DNA of 64,000 nucleotides. Source: CAVPFA01 sp963703655. GTDB taxonomy: Bacteria > Actinomycetota > Acidimicrobiia > Acidimicrobiales > Bog-793. The position numbers were made by a program, and so were the translations under genes. The DNA lies in assembly GCA_963703655.1 (NCBI GenBank), contig CAVPFA010000003.1:434001-498000 (forward strand), written 5' to 3'. Position 1 is the stretch's first letter. Every line of letters begins with the position of its first letter. Shown here one piece after another: positions 27,261 to 36,030 of the stretch. The notes under the pieces were generated by a model that saw only the letters and a program-made list of their open reading frames with translations, was not told where the DNA came from and made no database searches.

Positions 27261-28013
27261 ATGCGCCTCGAGTGGGGCAGTCTTACACGCGGTCAAGTGA
27301 GATCGGCGCTCGAAGCCGGCGCCATTTGCGGACTCGCAGTCGGGTCACTCGAGCAGCACGGCGACCATCTTGCCACCGATACCGACACCTTCCTTGCTCG
27401 CGCAGCGCTGCAGGAAGCTGCAAAACGTTGCTCTGCAACGGTTGTGGAGCTACCAAGTCTTCCGTATGGGTTCTCTCCCTACCATGCGCGCTTCGGTGGA
27501 ACCGTTTCTCTAAGCGCCGTCACGTTGCTCTCAGTCATGGCGGATCTCACCCAGAGCGTGAGACTCGCGGGCGGACGCGCGCTGGTGATTGTCAATGGCC
27601 ACGGTGGGAACGCGGGACTTCTGAAATGCGTTAGCCAAGAGCAGAGTGACCGAGAGTTTCTCGTGTCTGTGGTTTCCTACTGGGAGGTCGCCCGCGATGC
27701 TGCCACGAACCTCTTTTCCGAAGACCTAGGAGACATTGGCCATGCTGGACAAGCCGAGACCGCTCTGTCACTAGCCTTACGTGACCACGGGCTCGCTGGC
27801 GAAAGCACGTCGGATATACCCCAATTCGAGCCAGTCGTGGGTGCGCCGCGGCCTCCGACCGTCAAGCTGCTGGGCAGCACGGGTGTGATCGGCAATCCAA
27901 CTGCGGCGTCGGCGCCCCTGGGGAAGAGCTTCTTTGAGGCGATCACTGCGGGCCTGGCTGATTTGATCGACGCGCTATCGACTACTGAGACAACTATGAC
28001 AGTGCCCTCATAG
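27261..28013 (+). CDS. Creatininase-family amidohydrolase, copy 2
   Basis: The 250-aa hydrolase shares the full metal-site set with the copy at 17149-17877: SLEQHGDHLATDTDTF, IVNGHGGNAG and GHAGQAETALS, and similarity runs end to end (shared LPYGFSPYHARFGGT-type block and GNPTAASAPLG near the C-terminus). The copies are clearly paralogous. The ATG has a GGGAG just upstream. The two may act on related imported cyclic amides, or be inducible by different transporters. Confidence 0.88.
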   Translation: MRLEWGSLTRGQVRSALEAGAICGLAVGSLEQHGDHLATDTDTFLARAALQEAAKRCSATVVELPSLPYGFSPYHARFGGTVSLSAVTLLSVMADLTQSVRLAGGRALVIVNGHGGNAGLLKCVSQEQSDREFLVSVVSYWEVARDAATNLFSEDLGDIGHAGQAETALSLALRDHGLAGESTSDIPQFEPVVGAPRPPTVKLLGSTGVIGNPTAASAPLGKSFFEAITAGLADLIDALSTTETTMTVPS

Positions 28014-28125
28014 GGCGATGCAGGGCTGTGTGTCCGCCACCCATTGATGCGGCGCAATGAGTCTATTGGCTTGAGTTTCCGAGCAAATGTTTGTGCACTG
28101 TACTCGCCCTACGGAGGACTCGAAT

Positions 28126-29028
28126 ATGCGCTTCAGCATCTGGCTCTGGATGGAGCAAACATGGAGCGAGCTGTTGGCCACCGCGACTCATGCCGAGCGC
28201 ACCGGGTGGGACGGGGTCTGGGTCTCAGACCATTTCATGCCGACCGGCGAGCGCAGTTCAACGCCTCGACTCGAGGCCTGGACGACACTTGCGGCCATGT
28301 CTGTCACGGTAGGTCGTGTCCGCCTCGGCGTGTTGGTCACCGGCAACACATACAGGCATCCGGCTGTACTCGCGAACATGGCGGCGACATGCGATCACCT
28401 CTCCGGGGGGCGCCACGTTCTTGGACTCGGCGCCGGCTGGCAAGTCAACGAGCACGAGGCCTACGGAATCGCTCTTCCCGAGGTGCCGGAGCGCCTCGCC
28501 CGCCTCGATGAGGCCTGCCAGGTAATAAGGCTTCTCCACAGCGAGGACCGCAGCAACTTCGACGGGCGGTACTACCGGCTCGTCGATGCCCCCTGCGAAC
28601 CCAAGCCCCTCCAGGGGAGGCTGCCCCTACTGATTGGCGGTGGTGGGGAGCGGATCTCGATGCGCATCGCCGCCCGATATGCGGACGAGTGGAATTGCTG
28701 GGGCCTCCCAGACCTGATGGCCCACAAAATTGGGATCCTTGAGCGTCATTGCTCAGAACTCGGGCGAGACCCTGCCTCGATAGTGCACTCTGCCCAGGCG
28801 TTCGTGCGGATGAGCGACCGTGACCAGGAGCTGAGGCGCTGGCGTGAGCAGCCGCTTCAGGCGCCAAGCATCATCGGTACGCCAGCCGAGATTGCCGACA
28901 CGATCGGGCGCTACGCGGAGAGCGGTCTCGACGAGTTCATAGTCTCCGACCTCACACTTGGAGTCGACTCGAGCGAGCGGCGCGACACAATGGATCGTTT
29001 CATGAGTGCAGTGGCCACTCACCGCTGA
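28126..29028 (+). CDS. LLM-class (F420- or FMN-dependent) oxidoreductase
   Basis: The 300-aa luciferase-like barrel protein has WDGVWVSDHFMPTGE near residue 26, VRLGVLVTGNTYRHPAVLANMAAT, a GRHVLGLGAGW motif, and PLLIGGGGERI. These are typical of F420-dependent enzymes, though FMN cannot be ruled out. I chose the ATG at 28126 for its GGAGG at about 28113; a TTG-type reading from 28087 is less likely. It follows the creatininase by 112 bases. The extreme 3' end is involved in a tandem duplication. Confidence 0.87.
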   Translation: MRFSIWLWMEQTWSELLATATHAERTGWDGVWVSDHFMPTGERSSTPRLEAWTTLAAMSVTVGRVRLGVLVTGNTYRHPAVLANMAATCDHLSGGRHVLGLGAGWQVNEHEAYGIALPEVPERLARLDEACQVIRLLHSEDRSNFDGRYYRLVDAPCEPKPLQGRLPLLIGGGGERISMRIAARYADEWNCWGLPDLMAHKIGILERHCSELGRDPASIVHSAQAFVRMSDRDQELRRWREQPLQAPSIIGTPAEIADTIGRYAESGLDEFIVSDLTLGVDSSERRDTMDRFMSAVATHR

Positions 29029-29055
29029 TCTGAGTGCTCACCGCTGATCTGAGTG
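29018..29055 (+). repeat. Perfect 19-base tandem duplication spanning a stop codon
   Basis: The 19-mer beginning CTCACCGCTGATCTG is repeated head-to-tail at 29018-29036 and 29037-29055. The first copy contains the stop codon of the oxidoreductase gene; the second lies in the following spacer, next to the decayed region. It looks like a replication slippage or junction scar. Confidence 0.8.
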
Positions 29056-29110
29056 TAAGGCCAGACGGATGCCGATCCATTTTTGTTTCAGCAGATGCTT
29101 CGCCGCTTAG

Positions 29111-29293
29111 TCACGCCGTGTGCTGGTCGAACCACTCGAGGGTAGGTTCAGGACGACGCTGGAACTCCATGTAACCGTCCCAGCGGGTGGTCGTGCCGTC
29201 GATCCACTGCAGCTTCTTGTTTGCCACGGGAATGTGGTCGTACATCGAGGGAGGCGATTCATACCAGGTCGGTGGTGCGCGATCGACCGCCTG
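29111..29293 (-). pseudogene. C-terminal remnant of an alpha/beta hydrolase
   Basis: An open minus-strand frame of about 60 codons without a start reads like the tail of an actinobacterial alpha/beta hydrolase (dienelactone-hydrolase type): WYESPPSMYDHIPVANKK, LQWIDGTTTRWDGYMEFQ, then PTLEWFDQHTA and a stop at 29111. The nucleophile domain is missing. It abuts the truncated LuxR-type regulator, so a deletion probably joined two unrelated genes here. Confidence 0.65.
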
Positions 29294-29760
29294 TCAGGTG
29301 CCCAGGTACGCCATAACGGCCAGGACGCGGCGATTGTCGTCTTCGGACAGCCGGAGTCCAGACGGAGGAAGATCCAAGCCGTGTGCTTAGCCACAGCGCG
29401 CTCGGTGATCACGAGCCGTTGGGCGATGGCCGCGTTGGACCGGCCCTCCGCCATGAGGCCTACCGCTCGCGCGGGGCTGAGCGCGCTGACGGCATCGTTG
29501 TCGGTGTTCCTGGCGAGCAAGCGGGCTATCACCTCCGGGTCCGTAGCGGTGCCTCCAGCGGCGACCCGCCCTATCGCCTTGACGAATTGGGGGCTATCGA
29601 GCACCGGGTCCTTCAAGAGGTAGCCGATGCCGCCGGAGCCGTCGGCCATCAGCTCGCGGGCGTAGAGCTGCTCGACGTATTGGGACAACACCAAGATGAG
29701 CAGTTCGGGCACTTCCTTGCGCGCCACCAGAGCCGCGCGGAAGCCCTCAGATTGCTCGCA
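29294..29760 (-). pseudogene. Truncated, frameshifted LuxR-type response regulator
   Basis: Minus-strand DNA encodes the second half of a receiver domain (EGFRAALVARKEVPE, then LVLSQYVEQLYARELMADG and GGIGYLLKD) followed by a LuxR helix-turn-helix (AIAQRLVITERAVAKHTAWIF). The start of the receiver, with its phospho-Asp, is absent, and a TGA blocks the frame at 29761-29763. After IFLR the frame shifts: the other frame gives GLRLSEDDNRRVLAVMAYLG and a stop at 29294, as expected for this family. Also missing is the usual SPRE motif (SALSPARAVG). The gene is dead. Confidence 0.75.
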
Positions 29761-29921
29761 TCACTACCCTCACCTGGTCAATCGCGGTCTCCCATCGCGC
29801 GATGATCTGGGACGTGTCGATGCTTTCGGGCCAAGCGGTGAGTCCCCGCGTAGGCCCGGGATGGGCAGGGCGATGGAAGTTCACCTCCACTGCCATTTTG
29901 CGTGAGGTGCGGATTCAGAGC

Positions 29922-30395
29922 TCATCCGACGAGATACACCTCGTAGATCACACCACCGCTCTGCCGGCCTCCGACACTGACGAATACACCCTTGTTCAAC
30001 CAGTCGAGGCCGTCGGCCCCGGTCTCGATCTTGATTGCCGTACGAAAGGTGTATTGGGCGGCGTCGACGGCCTCCCCACGGGCGAGGCGCTCGAGAATTC
30101 CCGGGCTCCCATGACGCACGCCTCGAGATCGGACATAGAGCACATCTCCTCTCTCGGTTTCCAGCGTGTAGCGGACGTCGCCGAGCACAGTTCCATCAGA
30201 AAGAACCGTCTGCCAATCGGCGCTGGCTCCCGGCAGCAGCGTTCCGCGCAGCTCAGGCCCGATGAAGGTCCCGCCGGTCAAGGGAACGATGCGCCGGTGA
30301 CCAGCGGAGATCTGGCCGACGTCCTGGGGATCGCCGACAGCAGCTTCCAAGCGGTAGACCAGGTCGAGACGTGGATCAGGAAGACGACTGTTCAC
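29922..30395 (-). CDS. DUF3237 family protein
   Basis: The 157-aa protein matches the DUF3237 beta-barrel family: LVYRLEAAVGDPQDVG, a GGTFIGPELRGTLLPGASADW block, and YTFRTAIKIETGADGLDWLNKGVFV near the end. Members are of unknown function and often lie beside oxidoreductases. It is the last gene of a leftward operon, 38 bases after the F420-reductase-like gene, and starts with GTG. No membrane segment is seen. Confidence 0.85.
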   Translation of the reverse strand: MNSRLPDPRLDLVYRLEAAVGDPQDVGQISAGHRRIVPLTGGTFIGPELRGTLLPGASADWQTVLSDGTVLGDVRYTLETERGDVLYVRSRGVRHGSPGILERLARGEAVDAAQYTFRTAIKIETGADGLDWLNKGVFVSVGGRQSGGVIYEVYLVG

Positions 30396-30433
30396 GTGGT
30401 CTCGTTTGCCGGGCCCAGCGCGTCGGAAGACAA

Positions 30434-31069
30434 TCAGGCCCCCTCGACGAGGGACCGCGCTTCTGTCGGACCGACCACGAGATCGTGAAGGTCTCCGCCC
30501 ACCTCGAGACGGCTCGACTGTTCGACCCCGCCGATCCTCATGGGCTCAAAGCCCGCCGTTCGGATCAAGTGCTCGACTTCGTCGCTCCCATGCTCGTCCT
30601 CGGACACGTAGAACAAAACCGCGGGCTCGGGCGACCTGCGGCTCGAAGACTCGAAGAGATCGGCCGACATGGTGCCGAACGCAATGGCAAAGCGTGTCCC
30701 GATCGGCAACCACCCAGCGACAACTTGGCCCGATGACTGCCCTTCCGGTAGGAGTCGCACGACCTTGCCTTGTGCGTCGAGTCCGACCGGATTGCTCGGA
30801 ACGACGAGAGACGTGTCTCCCAGCGCGTCGGCGATCTCGTCGATGACGTCCTTCAACACGGAAAACCGCAGCGCAAGGACGACGGCATCGGCTCCCTGCA
30901 AAGCGCTCCGGTTGTCGAGCGCGACGACCGCCGCTCCGCCGATTGCCGCGGCCAGCTTTCGCGCCGACTCCTTGTCGGCGCTCGATAGCTGGAGGGTCTC
31001 GCCACCAGCAGCAAGCTGACGCGCGATGGCCGATCCGATGCCTCCGGTGCCGATGATCGCCGTGGTCAT
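30434..31069 (-). CDS. NAD(P)-binding F420-reductase-like protein
   Basis: The 211-aa protein has an N-terminal Rossmann motif IIGTGGIGSAIAR (residues 5-17) and a VVLALRFSVLKDVIDE strand/helix followed by VVPSNPVGLD, as in NADPH:F420 oxidoreductases. The length and layout fit the F420_oxidored family, which moves hydride between NADP and F420, but family members with other roles exist. It lies mid-operon with VOC and disulfide-reductase genes, so a redox or detoxification role is likely. Confidence 0.82.
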   Translation of the reverse strand: MTTAIIGTGGIGSAIARQLAAGGETLQLSSADKESARKLAAAIGGAAVVALDNRSALQGADAVVLALRFSVLKDVIDEIADALGDTSLVVPSNPVGLDAQGKVVRLLPEGQSSGQVVAGWLPIGTRFAIAFGTMSADLFESSSRRSPEPAVLFYVSEDEHGSDEVEHLIRTAGFEPMRIGGVEQSSRLEVGGDLHDLVVGPTEARSLVEGA

Positions 31070-31097
31070 GATGGAGACCTCCGCCCCGTCAGGAAGC

Positions 31098-32009
31098 TCA
31101 CTCCGACGTGCTCGATGGCCATTGATCGGGGAACCAATCTCCCCCCGGGTCCGTCGTTTGTCCCACTTCGATCAGATGACCATCGGGATCGCGGATATAA
31201 CAACGGATTTCGTACTGGTGCTGCTTCGGTGGCGTCAGGAATTCCGCACCGCGCGCGCTCCATTCGGTGTACACAGCGTGCATGTCCGTCACTCGTATAT
31301 TGAGGAAACTGCTGACCCGGTTGGGATCGGCGGGCGTCTCAAGGGTGACCTCCGGCTTGTCGTCGGTCGGCCCTCCGCCGACGTTGATGATGATCCAACT
31401 GTTCGACAGTTGGACATACGTGAGCCCTCCGGGTCCGGAGAACGCATCCCTGCCCCCGAGCACATCGGTGTAGAAGCGGCGAGAGCGCTCGACATCGTCC
31501 GACACGATGAAGTGGGCCAGCACGATTCCCTCTGGGGACGTTGGGAGCTCGTCGGCGGGCGTACTCGATGGCCAGTGATCGGGCACCCAGTCCCCCTGCG
31601 GGTCGGTGGTCTGCCCCACTTCGATCAGGTGACCATCGGGATCACGGATGTAGCAACGGATCTCGTACTGGTGCTGCTTCGGGGGCGTCAGGAACTGAGC
31701 ACCCCGCGCGCTCCATTCGGAGTACACCGTCTCCATGTCCTTGACTCGGATGTTGACGAAGCTGCTCACCCGATTTGGGTCGCCGGGCGTCTCTAGGGTG
31801 ACCTCCGGCTTGTCGTCGGTCGGGCCTCCGCCGGCATTGATGACGATCCAACTATTGGACAGTGCGACGTTGGTCGGCCCTCCGGGGCTGGAGAAGGCGA
31901 CCCGGCCCCCAAGGACTTCGGTGTAGAAGCGCCGAGAGCGCTCGACGTCGTCCGACACGATGAAGTGTGTGAGCAGGATTTCCTCTTGGGGCGGTGGGAC
32001 CTCGGCCAT
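31098..32009 (-). CDS. Tandem-repeat VOC (glyoxalase-fold) protein
   Basis: The 303-aa protein consists of two nearly identical VOC modules (about 10-150 and 160-300). Both read VLAHFIVSDDVERSRRFYT or the equivalent, GGGPTDDKPEVTLETP, and TPPKQHQYEIRCYIRDPDGHLIEVGQTTD. The high similarity, also at DNA level, indicates recent internal duplication. Each module keeps His and Glu residues at typical metal-site positions (HFIVSDD, LIEVGQ). Members include dioxygenases, glyoxalases and resistance proteins; the function here is open. It lies 26 bases after the disulfide oxidoreductase gene. Confidence 0.88.
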   Translation of the reverse strand: MAEVPPPQEEILLTHFIVSDDVERSRRFYTEVLGGRVAFSSPGGPTNVALSNSWIVINAGGGPTDDKPEVTLETPGDPNRVSSFVNIRVKDMETVYSEWSARGAQFLTPPKQHQYEIRCYIRDPDGHLIEVGQTTDPQGDWVPDHWPSSTPADELPTSPEGIVLAHFIVSDDVERSRRFYTDVLGGRDAFSGPGGLTYVQLSNSWIIINVGGGPTDDKPEVTLETPADPNRVSSFLNIRVTDMHAVYTEWSARGAEFLTPPKQHQYEIRCYIRDPDGHLIEVGQTTDPGGDWFPDQWPSSTSE

Positions 32010-32035
32010 CTGCTACCTCCGATGATCTTCCACGG

Positions 32036-33409
32036 TCATAGCCGTGCCATCTGCGCCTGCATGGGCTGCAAAGGCGGCGGCATTTTGGCGATCTCCATTC
32101 GAAGGGTTTTGAAAGCCGAATCGAAGATGGTCGAGAAACTCGGGAACGGCTGGATGACGTCGCTCAAGACCTCCAACGGAACGCGGGCGCGTATGGCGAG
32201 CGTCGCCTGCTGGAGCCACTCGCCGGCCTCGGCTCCGAGGGCGTAGGCGCCGGTCAACCGGGCGCCGTCGCTGAGCAGGGTCAAGAATCCGTTCGACTGG
32301 GCGTACTGGTGGCTGTACGTCGCGGTCTTGGAGACGTCGGCCAGGAGCGTTGTGCTGCTGTGGGGTGCCTCCGCGACACCGACGGCGGCCGCCTGCGGAT
32401 CGGTGTACGTGACGCGCGGCACGGCTTCGTAGTTCGTCGGATGGCTCTCTCCGGCGATGTTCGCCGCCACAACGTCTCCCTCGTACTCGCCGACGTGTGT
32501 CAGGGGCCAGATCCCATTGACATCTCCAATGGCCCAAATGTTGTCGCCGGCACGCAGATACTCGTCCACCCCGATGCCGTGTGGGTTTGCCTCGATACCG
32601 ACCGTCTCGAGCCCGATCCCTTCGACACGGGGACGGCGGCCGGTCGCCACGAGCAGTCGCTCTCCTTGTACCGAGGTCCCGTCCGAGAGCCTCAGGACGT
32701 AGTCGCCGCCCTCGCGCGAGGCCTCCGCGGCCTCGACTCCGAGGTGCAATTCGATCCCGTCCCGCCGCAGCGCCTCGGTCAGACCCACGCCGAGGGGGGC
32801 CGGCTCTCGGGGGATCAGCCGATCGGCGCCCTCGACAAGCACGGCCTGACCACCGAGCCGCCGTACCACCTGTGCGATCTCGACACCGGCCGAGCCACCG
32901 CCGAGCACGATGAGGCGGCTGGGAACCGTCTTCATGGCCGTCGCTTCGCGTGTGCCCCACACGCCGACCAGGCCGTCGAGTCCCGGAATGGGTGGCACGA
33001 AAGGATCCGCGCCCGTCGCTATGACGACATGCTCCGCCGTGTGGCGAGTGCCGTCTACGTCGACCACGCCGCGCCCGGCGAGACGGCCCACGCCCCGGAC
33101 CAGCGCGATACCCCGATCCGCCAGCCATTTCTCCTGTCCCGCATCCGAATAGCCGGACACCATGTAGTCCCGCCAGGCCAACGCCGCCTGCACGTTTACC
33201 TCGGCGCTGGCGCCGACGTCGCGGGCGCCCTGGACCGCTTCCCCCGGACGCAAGAGGGACTTGGACGGGATGCACGCCCAGTAGGAGCACTCGCCGCCGA
33301 CCAGCTCCCGCTCGACGACGGCGACCCGAAGCCCACGCGCCGCGATGGCCCCGGCGCAGTGCTCGCCGGGCGCACCGCCGCCCAGCACGATCACGTCGAA
33401 ATCGCTCAT
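32036..33409 (-). CDS. Class I pyridine nucleotide-disulfide oxidoreductase
   Basis: The 457-aa flavoenzyme has an N-terminal FAD motif (VIVLGGGAPGEHCA), the redox-active pair in GGECSYWACIPSKSLL (Cys-X4-Cys), the NAD(P) motif LGGGSAGVEIAQ near 170, an FAD contact in IWAIGDVNG and a C-terminal dimerisation domain. It resembles dihydrolipoamide dehydrogenase or mercuric reductase-like enzymes, but no separate lipoyl partner is nearby. The ATG at 33409 overlaps the preceding stop (ATGA); the longer frame to 33622 lies over the upstream gene and is rejected. Confidence 0.9.
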   Translation of the reverse strand: MSDFDVIVLGGGAPGEHCAGAIAARGLRVAVVERELVGGECSYWACIPSKSLLRPGEAVQGARDVGASAEVNVQAALAWRDYMVSGYSDAGQEKWLADRGIALVRGVGRLAGRGVVDVDGTRHTAEHVVIATGADPFVPPIPGLDGLVGVWGTREATAMKTVPSRLIVLGGGSAGVEIAQVVRRLGGQAVLVEGADRLIPREPAPLGVGLTEALRRDGIELHLGVEAAEASREGGDYVLRLSDGTSVQGERLLVATGRRPRVEGIGLETVGIEANPHGIGVDEYLRAGDNIWAIGDVNGIWPLTHVGEYEGDVVAANIAGESHPTNYEAVPRVTYTDPQAAAVGVAEAPHSSTTLLADVSKTATYSHQYAQSNGFLTLLSDGARLTGAYALGAEAGEWLQQATLAIRARVPLEVLSDVIQPFPSFSTIFDSAFKTLRMEIAKMPPPLQPMQAQMARL

Positions 33410-34083
33410 ACAGGAAGCTCCTGGCCGCTCTGCTCGCGCACCATGTACTCGGCGTACCAGTCGGGCCAATCCGAGTCGGCCTTGCCGACGCGCTTCTCGT
33501 GCTCGCCGTGGGCTGACGCGGCGCGTCGCATGGCCCCGGCCAGGTCGCCGGCGGAGTTGAACGAGGTGATGGTGGGATCGAGCCGACCCGGGAGGCGGTC
33601 GGTCACCTCCTGCAGCAGCCAACTGTTGCCGTCCGGGTCTTCGAACGTCGCAAAGGAGCCATAGCTCTTGTGATCCGGGTCAGGCCCGTTGACCCGATCA
33701 CCCGTCCCCTCAGGGTCGAGTTGCGCTCCGGGAGCTCCGGAATGGAACACCCCGCTGATGGTGGCTCCCCGCCTGACGAGTTCGTCGCGTGCGGCATCGA
33801 TGTCGGAGACGATCAGGTAGAGGCCATGGGCAGAACCGGATGGGGCACCTGTGATCTTGGTGCCGAACTGCACGGAGCACAGCGATCCGGGTGGCGTGAA
33901 CTGCACGACCCGGAAGCCATTGTCGAAGGAGAAGTCGGCGTCGAGCCTCCAGCCGAGGCCGGCGTAGAACGCCTTGGAGCGATCGGCGTCGGCCACGGGG
34001 ATGACGACCGCCTCCAGCTTGAGATCGGCCGGTTCGCTGCTTAGCGATCCGCCGGGTGCGCTCTGTCCATCGACGGTGCTCAT
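33406..34083 (-). CDS. VOC (glyoxalase-fold) family protein
   Basis: The 225-aa protein has one VOC domain (about 20-150: VVIPVADADRSKAFYAGLGW, GLYLIVSDIDAARDEL, FEDPDGNSWLLQEV) plus a C-terminal tail ending WYAEYMVREQSG, which is often seen fused in actinobacterial VOC proteins. It heads the leftward redox operon; the ATG at 34083 has a good AGGAG site, so the longer frame to 34215 is rejected. It overlaps the flavoenzyme start by 4 bases. Confidence 0.87.
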   Translation of the reverse strand: MSTVDGQSAPGGSLSSEPADLKLEAVVIPVADADRSKAFYAGLGWRLDADFSFDNGFRVVQFTPPGSLCSVQFGTKITGAPSGSAHGLYLIVSDIDAARDELVRRGATISGVFHSGAPGAQLDPEGTGDRVNGPDPDHKSYGSFATFEDPDGNSWLLQEVTDRLPGRLDPTITSFNSAGDLAGAMRRAASAHGEHEKRVGKADSDWPDWYAEYMVREQSGQELPV

Positions 34084-34580
34084 CCAGATCTCCTCTGTCT
34101 GGTCCCGAAGGGATTGTCGCACCCACGCGAACGCTTTGCACCTGAAACATCCCTCGCACTCGGGGTTCGACGTGGTTCCAGTGCACGGGGGTCGAATGGC
34201 GATACACGGGTGCACGTCTCAACTTTTCCGCCCGGCCCGCGAACAGCTCGAGCTCCTATGGTCGAGAACCCAAGCGGAGGACGGGCGCCCCGACCCCCCT
34301 CAGGGTTCAGCCTTTGATACCGATGCTCTTGCCTTCAGTTCGTTCCCTGTGATCATGAGCTAGGCACCCTCCTCAGGTAGTGGCTTGGACACCACAAGCC
34401 TCAGGAGGGGCCACGCCCAGTGGTGGATTGTCAGTCCGCCGCGAGTTCAGGGCTGGGGAATTAATGAGCAGGTCTGGTGAGAAGTCGGTGAGTGTGGTCA
34501 ACATTTTCATCGCCAGGCACACCGACCTCATGCGCACCTCCTCAATTCTGCCGTTCCTCGGACGGATCTGCACCCGTCGT
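34084..34580. other. Gap upstream of redox operon; decayed DNA with a hairpin
   Basis: The right part of the redox operon promoter should lie here. A small hairpin (GGCTTG arm at about 34382 with CAAGCC at about 34396) and a GC-rich minus-strand reading frame (about 34373-34532, starting ATGAGGTCGG after GAGGAGG) resemble the edges of a lost mobile element, but I cannot name one. No intact gene is seen. Confidence 0.35.
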
Positions 34581-34803
34581 TCAGGATCGAGCAGCCATGG
34601 TGAAAATCCAGGTCCAGCCCAGAACGACTGCCACCGTGAATCCAACCGTGACACCGACGAGAGTCGAGCCAGATTGCTGGGATCCTCCGGCAATGCCGAC
34701 AAAGGCGACCAAGTAGAGGACCCCCACTGAGGCGGACCAGTGTGCCCAGCCACGTTGGCCGAACCGGGAGAATCGGCGTGCGAACACAAAGCATGCGGCT
34801 TTG
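34581..34803 (-). pseudogene. C-terminal fragment of a DUF998 membrane protein
   Basis: A minus-strand frame, open but with no credible start of its own, reads FVFARRFSRFGQRGWAHWSA followed by hydrophobic segments VLYLVAFVGIAGG and GFTVAVVLGWTWIF, ending at a stop at 34581. This fits the last two helices of DUF998 proteins; the first helices are gone. The frame runs upstream straight into a tRNA 3'-end fragment, so the truncation point lies at that junction. Confidence 0.55.
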
Positions 34804-34815
34804 AGTCCAACGAAA

Positions 34816-34842
34816 GTGGCGGGGGTAGGATTTGAACCGACG
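34816..34842 (-). other. tRNA 3'-end fragment (T-arm and acceptor strand)
   Basis: The minus strand reads GTCGGTTCAAATCCTACCC then CCGCCAC, a T-arm with the GGTTCAAATCC loop and an acceptor half, as found at the end of initiator-type tRNAs. No matching D-arm, anticodon arm or 5' acceptor strand can be folded next to it, so it is not a functional tRNA gene. A similar fragment lies in the same orientation at 45478-45521. Confidence 0.6.
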
Positions 34843-35063
34843 CCCACCTACCTGAGCCGCTTGTCGGTGGTGGCGAGTCCAACCTCAGCGGCACCGCCGC
34901 TGACGGATGCTCCCGGGTGGTCCCATTACTGGCGGAGGGGTGGTCCCATGCTGCTGGCGAAACTCGGCTCAAAGCGGTCCCATGTCGCTGGCGGGCGACA
35001 AGCGTGGATCGCGGTGAGAAGCTAGCGCGTACGCCATCCGTTCGCGACCTCACCGAATGCGCT

Positions 35064-35648
35064 TAGCACCACCTCGACATTTTCACCGATCCCGCAGGTT
35101 CAAGGGCCTTCGCGGCCTACGATCGTCTCGGCGATCCGGATCGCCTGGAGCCTCTAGACGTGCTGGCACCTGCACTGCTTCAGGCGCCGGTGCGAGGTTC
35201 GCATGTGATCTCGATGTTCGCAGAGGGGGATGGGGTCTACGTGAGGTTTGCGTCAGGCCCTGGAACAGGTGCTGGCCGATCCTGCTTGTCGCCATGCCCA
35301 TTTCGAAGCGGTCGATCTCGCCGACTCAAGCGGTCCATGGGGGAAGGTTCGCGATGCTCTCAGGGCCTCAGACTTGACTGACGGCATCAAGGCGTCGAAG
35401 GTAACGAAGATCCTGCATCGTAAGCGACCGAACCTTGTGCCGATCTTCGACAGCAGGGTGGCCTCGTTCTACGGTGTCAACGTGCACCATCCGTGGGAAC
35501 TCTGGCCAGTGCTGCACGCTGACATCCGACAACATTCCGCCGGTTGACGGAGCAGGGGGAGGCCTTTCGCACGCCGGACGATCGTCCGCTCTCGGTGCTG
35601 CGCACTCTCGACATCGTCGTGTGGGAGCACCAACTCCAATGCTCGTGA
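35064..35648 (+). pseudogene. DUF6308-like protein gene with two frameshifts
   Basis: Three successive reading frames together make one protein. First (35064 to about 35245): FTDPAGSRAFAAYDRLGDPD, LDVLAPALLQAPV, ISMFAEGDGVYVR. Second (about 35248-35540): LRQALEQVLADPACRHA and KVTKILHRKRPNLVPIFDSR, the family hallmark. Third (about 35542-35648): RLTEQGEAFRTPDDRPL and LRTLDIVVWEHQ. The frame moves forward then back, and no good start is seen. It has decayed beyond function unless both shifts are sequencing errors. Confidence 0.65.
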
Positions 35649-35746
35649 CATCACCGATCAGAGCCTGATTTCGCCAGGCGACGAGATGCCGCGGACGGCG
35701 CGGGTGCACGAGCTGCGCCGATGAGGCCGTGCGTTAGCCGGCGGTA

Positions 35747-36030
35747 CTAGTCGCCGAGTCCGAGCTGACACGAGTCGTAGTCGGCTACCGGCCAGGGTAG
35801 CGCGTAGTACCGCTGCTCATTGACCCGTGCGAGCATCCGCTTCGAATGCTCTCCCCCGAGTATCCGGGGCTGCAACGATCCCGGGTCTCCTTGGCGGGCG
35901 TTGTCCACGATGTACAAGTTCGGGTTCTCACGAGCAGCGGCGAGTTGAGGGATCTCCAGCGGACGATCGAAGCCCCTCGCCGCTCTTGCGGACGGCCTTC
36001 ACCTCGATCGTGCGAGGGGGAGACTCAATG
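35747..36030 (-). pseudogene. Endonuclease-like/DUF3883-type C-terminal fragment
   Basis: On the minus strand two or three frames join into TIEVKAVRKSGEG, FDRPLEIPQLAAARENPN, LYIVDNARQGDPGSLQPRIL, then LARVNEQRYYALPWPVADYD and a TAG at 35747-35749. The IEVK motif and terminal block resemble the C-terminal nuclease-fold domain attached to some helicase-like or defence proteins. The rest of the gene is absent and at least two frameshifts break this part. Confidence 0.5.

Noticed and set aside
29107..29727. An intact 206-aa LuxR-family protein
   Set aside because: It lacks the phosphorylation site, shifts frame inside the DNA-binding domain and runs on through an unrelated hydrolase tail in the wrong frame.
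34581..34847. An intact 88-aa membrane protein
   Set aside because: The first codons come from the tRNA fragment and the rest resembles only the tail of a longer DUF998 protein.
34810..34900. A complete tRNA gene on the minus strand
   Set aside because: Only the T-arm and 3' acceptor half are recognisable; no matching 5' acceptor strand, D-arm or anticodon arm could be folded upstream.
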